Below are positions 34,413-45,624 of a DNA stretch of 64,000 nt, in pieces; the first letter of the stretch is position 1, and each line of letters starts with the position of its first letter. The notes beneath the pieces are model-generated. The model did no database searches and was not told the origin of the DNA. It worked only from the letters and a program-made list of their open reading frames with translations. Made by a program: the position numbers and the translations under genes. Origin of the DNA: Phragmites australis (lineage: Eukaryota > Streptophyta > Magnoliopsida > Poales > Poaceae); assembly GCF_958298935.1 (NCBI RefSeq), contig NC_084922.1:45543958-45607957 (forward strand). The letters are read 5' to 3'.

Positions 34413-35788
34413 TTTTCGCGGTATTTGAAACCATATTTTTTATTGAGAACAAATTCGAATATGGATAGTTTAGATAGGAATATGATCGCGGATCATGTCG
34501 AAAACGAATACAAAATGAAAGATGGATCGAAACGAATACTCCCGATGAATATTTATCGAAACATGAAAAACTACTCAAATTAAAACGAAAAACATATTCA
34601 TAAGTTACTAAGCAATAGCTAAGATAATATAGTACATACACTTAGTCACTTGGATAATAAACAACATAACTTAGTTCATCACGATTTCACAAGCTCACAT
34701 ATCATGCTTGGTACAAGTTAACATAGAACTTAAACTTAGTACATATATTTAAACATACTTCATCACGAACTCACAAAGCTAGTAAAATACTAAAGATAAC
34801 ATATACACAAATGGAAGGGAGGGACTTCCTCGGGATGGGCCTACCGCCGTAGGGGAAGAAAACAGCGAGGGTGCCCAGCCCTGTGTTGCATGCGGTGGCG
34901 AGCATGGACAACGCCACCATCAGGTTAGGCGAGAACCGGCAGACGACCATGTCACTGCCCTTGATTGGCATCCCGTACGGTGGCTAACGATCGAGGGAGA
35001 AGCACCCCATTTAAAAAAATTAAACATGTGGTCCTTCTAATGGGCGACACGTTTAAAATCAAAAAAATTCTTCATTCTCTTGCTCTTAAAATTCAAAATA
35101 CTATTAAAATTATCATGAAAATTTTTGGTGATGTAGAGGATACTATGATTTAGCTCTCAAAAATTTTCAGACAAAAATATGATCTGTACAATGAGAAACA
35201 GAAAAGACTATGTAAAATGAAATTTATCTTTTTTGTTCTCATTGTATGGATGATATTGGAGTTGAAATTTTTTAAGCTAGATTATAGGATTCTCTACACC
35301 ATATATATTTTTCAGAATTTTTCATAATTATTTTAATAATGTTTTGAATTTTGAGCGCATTGGAATGTTGTATCAGCGTCTGGGCTTTGGATAGTATCCG
35401 AACTCAAGTACCCCGGATATCTGATGCCGATGCCAATTCCGTCGGAAACTACTACGTCGATTCTGAAAAAAAAATCTGATGTCGATCCTGAGCTAAAAAT
35501 ATCCAATGTGATTCCGAAAAATCTATCTGTTTCAGATTCTGACTCAAATCAGCCGAAAATTATCCGAGCCGTTTTCACCCATACTCTAACGTGCAGAAAT
35601 AAAGAGGTGGAGATTCAGGTTGGTTTCCTCCTCTCCTCCCCCCATGTATAGATAACCAGGAGGAAGGCTAAACCTATGGGGGCGTTGTCGACTACGGGTC
35701 GTTGGTAGCCAGTGAGCGGGGTCGAGCCGAGGATTCACGGCTAGAGATGTAAGTGTGTACTCAATAGATAGTTTTGGATCAACACTTA
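34413..35788. other. Transposon-derived intergenic sequence
   Basis: AT-rich sequence with hAT-like subterminal motifs (GGATATCTGATGCCG and CCGAAAATTATCCGAGCCG near the right end). A GC-rich island at 34815-34985 encodes, on the minus strand, MPIKGSDMVVCRFSPNLMVA followed by LSMLATACNTGLGTLAVFFP. It could be a captured exon fragment, but I do not recognise the family. Confidence 0.4.
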
Positions 35789-36325
35789 TGAAAGGATAAT
35801 GATGTAGTCTAAAGGGAGGTGAATAGACATTTTAACAAAACATCGACCACTTTTACTATTTAGCCTAAACATGCAGCGGAAAAAAACTAACAAATTTTTC
35901 ACAATTGCAAAATATAAATATATTAGGCTCAACTAGTGCACAATCACCATAAACAAATGTGAATGTTAAAATTCTAGGGTGTGACAAAGATTATTCAAAT
36001 CTAACAAGATATGCAAGAAAACTCTAACCAAAATGCCTAAAATTACGGTTCATCGAAAGTTCAGGTACTGTTCATTGGAACTTTTGATCAGCTCAGAAAA
36101 ACATATTTGCATATCATGAAATTAATTCAATGCACATACAAATAAACATACAAGCATGGATATCAAAGTAATGCATAAGAGTAAGAAAATACAGAGAAAA
36201 ATGATTTGTTACTAAAGTTCAAATATCCACCGATATTCTACGTGTTCGTTGAGGAAGCTTGGTCACACTTGAGTCGAATCTTTTTCAACCCTTTTCCACA
36301 TGAGGTTGCACACATGCACTCCTCT

Positions 36326-37926
36326 GTTGGTTGCACACATGCACTCCTCTACCGCATTCACCCAGGAAACCATGCAAGTAGGAGATCATATATCGTTACC
36401 ACTTGATGCGCAATGCAGCAGAAGAAGAGTTGGAGTAGACCGATCCAACTTCTTGCTCGTTAAACTCCTCGAGCAGCTTCTTGATTAGATCCACGACCAG
36501 TCCAACGCAAGTGGTCAGGCTCCTTGACTAGCTCCAAGCAGGTGGTCATGCTTCTTGATCAGTTCCTTGAGCAGGTATGCCGCGTTCTCGACCAACTCTG
36601 AGTGGTCGCGTCATGCTCCACAACCAAGTGAGCAGGTATGTCGACCAGCCGTGTAGGTCCTCGACCAGTCGGACAGAAGCGTCGCAATCTTCACGCTGAG
36701 GAGATCAACACCTCTATAATATCCACACGTACTAAGCAGGATAGTCGAGTGTCAAGAGGAGATCAACACCTCTATAATATCCACACGTACTAAGCAGGAT
36801 AGTCGAGTGTCAATGTGCTAGCACCGTACGCGTGACTAGGGTTTTGGGAGATCGTGTGGAGGGTTGCGGCTAGGGTTTCGGAGTAGCTCCCCTCTCCATG
36901 CCCCACCCCACGTCTCTCCTTATAAAGAGCTTGTTAATGGGCTCCCACGTTGGAAGCCCTTTAGGACTCTAGCTCCTCATATATCACAATCCAATTAAAC
37001 CCATATACGAATCCAATTCGTATGTTTTGTTCAAACTCATTAAGTGTGTGAACCATTAGGTTCATGTACATACGGCTATTTCTTGGAAATCCTTTCCAAA
37101 CCGAAATCAATAGCGGACCCTAGCAGGACATGTTGACTCCCGAGTATACACAAAGATCATATCAGCTGAACCTTGATATACACATGCACCGATCCGTTCA
37201 CCTCATGATACCAATCAAGCTCAAGGTAAGATACGTGTCACCCTTATGATAGCTCGACCATTCACTCAATCAAGTAGTGGATTCATCATGATTAACTCTT
37301 TAATCGTATTGTCATGGTCATGCACTTTCCCAATCTAAATACCTCGAGGGGTCCAGAGATATCTCTCTTGTTATCAAGAAGGGGCAAATTTCATCTTGAT
37401 CGCTCACACTCCACAACATGTTTCATAACAAACCCAAAAATTACCTTTATGACTAACCAATTATGGAATAGCATTTGGCAACCCCAAAGTATGTCACTAC
37501 ACATTCTGGGAATCAATGATGATATCAGGTTTAAGGATCCTGCAGGTACACCATCTGAGATAACAACTGATGGCACATCATAATAACAATCCTAACAACA
37601 TCTCAAGATAGGTCTATTCAACATCATGTTATCTGACATAAATGTTCACATTATTGACCTGGTATCTCTATACCTATGATCCGTGAAATTTGATCATCAA
37701 TCAATATATGTTCTGGTCTTATGAATTATCATAATAATATGTGACCATGGATTAATTTAGAATAACATCATGATACAAATAAAGAGTTCCACGAACAAGT
37801 CACATACTTGCCAAACAATTTAATAATAGTCATTCCTAGAATAACATGTTATTCAAAAGTATATAAACATAGATATGATACAATCATCTCTATGATTACC
37901 TCTACGGCATATCACCTTGATCCTTG
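36326..37926. mobile_element. Nested 1.6-kb insertion in the left LTR
   Basis: The right LTR reads continuously from GCACACATGGACTCCT to CATCTCCACTATGG, whereas the left copy is interrupted between the equivalent positions by about 1.6 kb. The insert is non-coding and looks like LTR or untranslated retroelement sequence. It begins next to a 25-bp tandem duplication of GGTTGCACACATGCACTCCT (36304 and 36329) and contains an exact 58-bp tandem duplication. Borders are accurate to a few bases, and no clear target duplication was found. Confidence 0.72.
36698..36813. repeat. Exact 58-bp tandem duplication
   Basis: Units 36698-36755 and 36756-36813 are identical, starting GAGGAGATCAACACCTCTAT and ending CGAGTGTCAA. 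They lie within the nested insertion. Confidence 0.95.
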
Positions 37927-39903
37927 TCTCCACTACGGCCAACTCTTCCTCTACTCGGAGATTGTGAGTTCCGCAACTACTTCCAGACCTCCTCACAATC
38001 TTCACTTGAGGAGGTCGCCAACAATCCACCATTGATCCGTTTAGGAGACGGTGGTCTTCAAGAGTAACAAACTCATAAACTTGCACACGATCAACGTCGA
38101 GTGCTCAAACACACGCAACTAATGCGACACGTGCGAGCAACCCAAGCTACACACATCTCATGCACCTCACTCTATCCTCACTAAGCCACAAAGCCTTAAT
38201 TCTCATAAAATTTTGATAGAGAGGGGAGGAGAGCACTCAAAAATAGAACACCAAGTTCTAACACCTCGCATAAGCACCACAAAGGAAGCAAAATCACTAT
38301 CAAAGCTCTGCCCCAGGTAAGGAGGCAAAGGGGTATAAATACCCCACTCTGAAAAACTAGCCATTACATCGTATTCTAGCCTAACTCAGAACTTCTGGGT
38401 CCTAAGCCAGAACTTCCAACTTAGGTCAAAAAGTTATCGTTACATCTGTTCTTCTATTCAAAAGTTAATCAAACTCGGAACTTCTGGTTCAAAACCGAAA
38501 CTTTAAGTATCATGAGAAAACCAAAACCAAGAGCTTCCTTCCGGGTTGAACCCAGAACTACTGACTAACTCAGAACTTTCAGTTCAAAACTGTAACTTCC
38601 GGTTTTAGCACAGCTGACACTATGAAAAAAATGATAACTTTTGATGATTTCAGACTCTATGGAAAGCTTATTCGTAGGGCTACACATCCCTACTAAATTC
38701 ATGATCTCAACTACATTGGATCAAAACTAGGAACACTCCAAAAATTGATTCGGACACTTTCACCCATTATACAAAGCTTCATCCCCTAAGATTAAACTAG
38801 GTACCACGTGTAACATGCCAACCACCACTATGCCGCAACCACTTTTCACCACTAAGACCCACAACACAAAGGGTTAAATCTAAAACACTTTTTTAGATAC
38901 CTCGGATTGCTAAACCAAACTCTCAACACAAACACATCACACACTAAGCATGGTTTGAGCACTCGACACAACAATCGAGCAACGCTTTTAGCAGTGCCTC
39001 TTGATTGTACAACTATCGATCCTATAACCTGGTCTCCCACCAAACACCTGGAGAGCGGTAAAACTAAAAAATATATTCTAGTTATACCTTTGCCTTGAGC
39101 AATCCTATCGGACATGACGAAACATCATTCAAGCCCCGATGCTTCACATAGATCTTCAAGGCTTGTCATCACTTCTCTTCATCTTGATGATGATGATCAT
39201 CCTTGCTTCCCACTTTGATCTTCAGTTGATCTTCCGAAAGTTTCATAAAGTTTACTTGATTGATTCCCATGCACTAAGCATGAAAGACTTCTCTCTTTTC
39301 ATCATCTTCATCCAGTTCACCACTTAGGCCTGAAACGCAAGTATCAAGCACACAAGTTATCCACTAAGTTTGTCTTGATCTTACTCTTCCAACATTGCGT
39401 ATTGAATATCTCAATTCAACTCATGCCTTCTTATGCAATCTAACTCTAACTCACTCTCAAGTACAAAACACACATAGGTTAGTCCATAAAATCCAATTGA
39501 TAATTTTATAACTTAAGTCACTTGACCTTCACAAGTAACTTGGCATTTACTCTTATTGTTAATCTTCATATGTAGCATAACCCTACTCACTCTCAAGAAC
39601 ATAACACATGGGTTACTCCATAAAACTCAATTGACAATCTCATACATTTAGTTACTTTATATCCACAAGTAATTTAGCCTTCATGCTTATTGTCAATCTT
39701 CTCCTTTATCTCATCATCATCACCTAGAGCTCATTCATCTTGATGCATCTCTCTTGATCATATGACATTCCTCAATGAATCCATGCTCAATCATCCATGC
39801 ATCACATATGAAACAACCTACTAACAATTCTCAACATATTTGTTAGTACATAGGTATTATCACTAATTAAAAAAACCATACTTAGGGGCTAGATAAACCT
39901 TGA

Positions 39904-42900
39904 ATCTCCCCTATTTTGTTAATTGGTGACAATATCGCTAGATGATTATATTTGAAAATTTTAAGTTCTTACTATACAGCTAGTTCGAAAATCAAATGTA
40001 TATTAAGAACAAGTTTTGAGAACATCAAATATCACAAAGATACCAAAACTAGCTTTACTAGTATCAAACACCACTAAGGTTTTGATGTTAGTAGAATTAA
40101 ACATATTTATGTAGCAAACTACATGTGTGATTGAATCTTGAATATGGCATATATTGTCTATCTCAATTTTTGGATAGAGTTTCCATTATATATATGAAAC
40201 AAGCATGAAAATGTATATATCAAAGTGAATATGCAATGCAAACAAAACCATGCAAATAATGCATGCAGAAACATTCACCTGATTTATCAAAGGCACTGCC
40301 TTTAAACCCCCGCTCCATAAGCAAAATCCTCTTAAAAATATAATATCTAGTATAAATTTTTCCCCAATTGACATCAATGTTAAAATGAAAGAATTTTGAG
40401 GACTTGCTAAATAGAAATTCTCCCCCAAAGAACATTAGCCCTATCTCACAAAATAAATCATCGAAAGCTAATGCACAACCATGTATACAATGAGCTCTCT
40501 TACAAATTTGTGTATTCTCATAATTTGAGTTAAATCAAATGCGCATATCCACTTATGAATAATTTAGGGAGATCATAGTATACAATGGGTCAAAGGCGTT
40601 TAAAGAGATGACAAATGAGATTTCAAAGAGATATCAATTTAAAAAGATATCAAATGGAATTGAAAAAGATACAAATTAAAAAATTCAAGACAACCCTAAT
40701 GAAATTGCAAAATATGTCAATTAAAAATCCAAAAGATATCAATTGAATACCTACAAGAGATACCAATTGAAAATCTAAGGCATATTGATTGAAAGACATG
40801 CTAATTGAAACAAATTCAATTGAAGACAAGTCATGCATGAGTCCAAAGTTAATATCCAAAACACAAGTGCAATGTATTAGGTTTAAAGTTAAACAAAATT
40901 GTTAACATTATAATGAATATTTCATTTATCACAAAGAGTTAATATTTCATAAGCTTACATGTCCAATAGAGTCAAACCGGACTATAAACCTCAAGCAAAA
41001 GTTAGATTTTACAATTTTCATCAATATTGCATATACGAGTAACTTAAGCATTTGATTTGAATTATTTTGCATATTTGAAATTTGATGAATCATAAACATG
41101 ATTATCGAGTTCCCACAAAGATATGCTACTTCAAATTGCTCATATTTGCAATAAAGAGGTTTTTAGGCACTTGCAAGATTTTTTTTTCAAGTTATTTTTA
41201 TTCTATGATGCAACCTACACAAGGTTGAATCTATGACATTAAATGTATGAATTAAAAACTAGTTATTGAGATGATATTGGATTGATGTAGTAGATCATTG
41301 TTCATCCTTGTTTAGTTTTACTTTGATACGATCCTTCTTTATAAATACTAATGGAAAGATGAAGATATTCTTCATGAATTTCAATTGAAATGATCTTCAT
41401 TTTGGAAGAATCTTCATTATGATTATTCCAAGCATCCAATACATCTATATTGTACCTAAAACTCATTCAAGTACAATTTGATCTCAAACTCATTAGGTCC
41501 GAAGAGGTTACCACAAATCTCAACATATAGAGCAAACTCTCCAATAAACGGTGCATATTGATTTGATATGTAATTGATACCAATTAAAATTCGTATCAAT
41601 TGATAGATTGAAATCATTGAAAGCATATATCAATTGAAGTCAAATAAAAACTTTATGCATCTTTTAGCCAATAAGAGCTTTTGAAAGAGGCTTACTCTAT
41701 ATGTTGGATAAAAAAACGAACATGCTATATATATTAACAATTAAATTAAAACAAGCATGCTTATCACTTTCAAGATCCAATAAAATATAATTTGGACAAA
41801 ATATCATATAAGCAATAAAGATACCAATTGAGAGATAAAAATAAAAATAATATCTGAGTTACATCTAAGACAAAAAAGATCAACAAACAATCACTCACAA
41901 AGTTCAATAAATGAACTAAGTAAAAAAATTGAGCAAATGAAGAGATGTGTAAGTTACAAACATGCTAAAAAAAACTTACCTAAAGCAAGTATATTGAAAA
42001 ACATTTAAACATTGAGATAGTAAGCGTCCATAAACTCTAAAAGGCAAATTTCCTTTAAGAAACCAATTTTTCTAATATAGGAGTTAAATGAAATCTTTCG
42101 CAAATAAAATAAATCACTAGAAGTAAACGGTGGAGATAAAGTTGATCAATAAATATTACTGCTTGTATTTCTACCAATTGTAAGAACAATAGTATATAGA
42201 GATATCACAAGTTGGTAATTGCAACAAGGCATATAGCAACTTTCTTTTGAAGAAGCATGTGAAGCAAGGTTTATACATTAAGGATCATGCTTCAAATGCA
42301 GTTTTCATAAAATCAACTATCACAAGTAAACACATAAAAATCATAGTTGATTTGATACGAATGAAAAGGTGATTCAAATAAGATCTTGAGATTAAATAGA
42401 TCACTAAACAAGTACCAAGAATCTCAAGTTTCAATTTAAAATCAAATATGAATTAACTAATGGATATTTACGATATTGAGCTTTATATGAGCTTGACATA
42501 CTATATAGATGCTAGATAACAAATTATATCAATTTTGAATAGTATTGCTCAAATATTCACAATTTATAGGTATTTAAGATGCAAAAAGCATAATACTCTC
42601 CCATAATGTAATAATCCATTAATTTCTCCAAATAACCAAATAGAATTCAATGAAATGATTAAAATTAAATAAGGCGTCAAAATCACACAATCAACAAATG
42701 AGCGTGCAATGCATCCTACCCATACTAGATATATGACTTATCATGCTAGTCGGCAAGAAAGGTTAGGTGTGCTAAAAACGTATTATAGCCCACTAGCAAA
42801 CAATCAAGACATGTTTGAAACTTTGAAATAGGAATATAGGCATGACAAAATTACAATAGAGTTTACATATGCTAGGATAAGTATAAACTCTAAAACAAGC

Positions 42901-43208
42901 ATAGATACAAAGCCTACACAAGTAAAAGAGCTAGGAACCTTCAATAGTTTCTAGGCACATCAGATGTTCTGACTTTTCAATCGAAAGTTCCGATATATGA
43001 AGAATTCTAGAAATTGTAGAGCAATAAATTTATCACAAAGATGGAAATATGAATTTAAGACATTGTGATAGAAATAGTTACCTTCACAGAGTGACATTGG
43101 ATATATGATAATTATATTTTCACATAACTTGGCTCTTTAATCAATTAGATGAATCTTCAAATAATTTACCAAGTCTCCAATGCCCTTCATTTCACCTATT
43201 AATCAATT
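39904..43208. other. Internal AT-rich region of the Copia-type element, no coding capacity
   Basis: In the element's own direction this is where pol should lie, but no domain is readable on either strand. The stretch is rich in short degenerate repeats such as CAATTGAAA. A polypurine tract (minus strand AAAATAGGGGAGATTC) abuts the left LTR at about 39902-39917. Confidence 0.6.
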
Positions 43209-45553
43209 TTAAGATTTTTGGTCCTCAACATTGTTGGGTCCTAATACATTAGTTACAATATGCTTGGTAACCCAAATGACCTTTTTATTCTTCAAGCCAC
43301 ATTGAGTATTAATCAATTTGGTAAACACATTATTAATTTTATTATTTCTAAGCAAATAATACCTATTGACAATGGGAGGCTTACAATGAGTACCTTGGGG
43401 ACATGATGATGATAAATGTCCCTTTTTAATACATGTATAACAAATTTTGCCGCATAGCCTCTTCACTTGAGGCTTTTCACCTTGATGATCATTTGTTTGA
43501 CCACTTTGCTTGTGTGATCTTGACATAGCTTGGAGCCTCTTCTTTTGATGTTGATCATCTTGATTAGAACTTCCTTGATATCTTGATGATAAAAGAGCTT
43601 CTTCCCTCATAGTCCTCATGTCTTGTTGTTCCTTGATCAAGGCTCTCTTCTTTTTCTTCTTCAAAGGGTAATCCCGAATATGATGACTCTTTTTCTTGCA
43701 CTTGAAGCAAGTGGTGAGTGCGGTGGTCTTCTTTGACCTTGACCCTTCTTCTTGGTATTGTTGGACTTGCTCTTCTTATTGGAATTGAATTCAAGTCCAC
43801 TATTGTCATTTGGATGCCTTTAGTCAACTAGTATCTCATCAAGAGTGATATTCCCTTTAAAGCACATAGCAAATCTTTCTTCAAAGAATTGACTTGATCG
43901 CTTTAGTTCCTTAATTTCCTCTACAATGTTAGTTTCACAAATAGAATTAGAGGACACAATTTTTGTAAAGCAACAAGGTATAGATAATTCATCATTGGAT
44001 ATAGAATTTTTATTAGATGGATTTTTAGGACTAGCACATGTTAAATTTACATTATTCAAAGAGTGTACTATTGTCCATACGAGGTTCATATGATTTTACC
44101 TTTGTGAGAATTAGCTCGTGAGCTATTTCTAACTTAGTATAAGAAGCTACAAGATTCTCATGAGAGCATGAAAGCTCATCATAATCTTCTTGTAGTTCCA
44201 CATACTTACTAGTAAGTTTTTCAAGTTAAGTACTTAGCTTAACATTTTCTTTCTCCAAAGATGCTACACAAAAAATAGAGTTAGAAGCAAAAACACCATT
44301 AATAGAAGAAATAGTGGATTTATCCTTAGATAAAGTATTGCAATTAGGATATGTTATTTTTAAATCCACTAGAGGCATATCATCTAGTTTATCAATTAGA
44401 TCATGTTTAACTTGAAGATTCCCATCAAGATTGGATAAAGAGTTATGAAATTCTCTAAGTTTTTCATATTTCTTATTTAAGACTTTAAGTTCTTCTATTT
44501 TATCAATTAGGATTTCCTCTTACCTCTCATGGTTTTCCTCTTAGCCTTCTATTATACTCATGAGTTTAATCATTTTAGCATATCCTTTTTACTCAAAAGA
44601 TCAAACTCAAGCTTATCACTAGCACAAGCATCGTTACTAGCAATACTATTATCCTCACTTACTGATTTTTTTTTTACCTTTTGCCATAAGGCACAATGGA
44701 ACATCGAAGAGTGGGGTTGAGCACATTGGAGAAGTGGATTCTTCACTTTTAAGTTGAGTATAATCCATCCTATAATATCCATATTGGTGACATGTATAGC
44801 AAATCTTGTTTGTTCTTAATCTTCTCTTTGGTGGACATCACTTCTTGATTTTTCTTGAGGCCTTTCCACCTAAGCTTTGTCTCAAGTAAGCTTCTATTTC
44901 TTTCAAAATATTAGTCTCACAAATACTAATGGAATAGATGCATTACAATGAGGATAATACCATATCATCATGATATAAACACAATTTTGCACTAGATGAT
45001 ATGCAAGGGTTAACAACACTAGTACATATAGAAATTTCATTACAAGTGTTACTAAAGTCTAAAGAAAAAAAATTGGACACTTACTCATCACACTCACAAT
45101 TTTATTAACTTGCTTGGATTTGTCAATTGGTGAGGTGAATGATAAAGTGACATCCCCTTAGATAAAGGAGGAAATCATTTGGTGCTCTTCAAGATGTGAT
45201 GATGAAATAGAGCTCTCTCCAAATGACATCTCCGAAAGAGAAACATCTCCATCCTATTTTGGCTTATCATATCTTAGTTTAAGCGTTGACCAAATGAGAT
45301 GAGCGTCCTCAAGTAGCATGATCGTGTCAAATAAATCTTCACTCAAAGCACTAAATAAAGCATTAGTAGCTTTAGCATTGAGATGTATGCATTTCTCTTC
45401 CTCATCAAATGATATAAATTTATTGTTAGGAGGAGAAATACTCACATCTATAACTCGCTCTATTTGAGGACTCATAGTCCTAAAAGTAGTAAACATGTGA
45501 GTACTCCACTCAAAATAATTTGAGTCATCTAACAGAAGTGGTTCTATGTGCAT
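43209..45553 (-). pseudogene. Decayed Copia gag (UBN2-type region and zinc knuckle)
   Basis: The first block (45553-45254) begins MHIEPLLLDDSNYFEWSTHM and contains LFSALSEDLFDTIM and DAHLIWSTLKLRYDK, the helical gag region seen in Copia polyproteins (UBN2/retrotran gag). Several stops follow. A later block (43664-43209) holds a CCHC zinc knuckle, CYTCIKKGHLSSSC, with the CX2CX4HX4C spacing. Many stops and shifts separate the blocks. Gag would form the virus-like particle; this copy cannot. Confidence 0.82.
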
Positions 45554-45606
45554 TAATCCACTAGTCGATATCTTTACTCTCTAGACGGTAAAGCCCTAAA
45601 AAAAGA

Positions 45607-45624
45607 CTTGGCTCTGATACCAAA
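45607..45624 (-). other. Primer-binding site (initiator tRNA-Met type)
   Basis: On the minus strand, immediately after the LTR end, the sequence is TTTGGTATCAGAGCCAAG. Its core TGGTATCAGAGCC is the common Copia primer-binding site complementary to the 3' end of initiator tRNA-Met. It fixes the orientation of the element and the LTR boundary at 45625. Confidence 0.9.

Larger units (their letters stand above)
35789..39903 (-). repeat. Left LTR (3' LTR) of the Copia-type element, split by a nested insertion
   Basis: Starts TGAAAGGATAATGATGTAG and ends near CTAGATAAACCTTGA. Without the nested sequence at about 36326-37926 its length is about 2.5 kb, equal to the right LTR. A 16-bp near-palindrome GGGGTATAAATACCCC at 38330-38345 may be the TATA region; it recurs at 46569-46584. 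Confidence 0.85.

Noticed and set aside
39904..43208. Possible short-repeat array (CAATTGAAA motifs), considered as CRISPR-like or satellite DNA
   Set aside because: Motifs are irregularly spaced, short and A/T-driven, with no constant repeat unit or spacer length.
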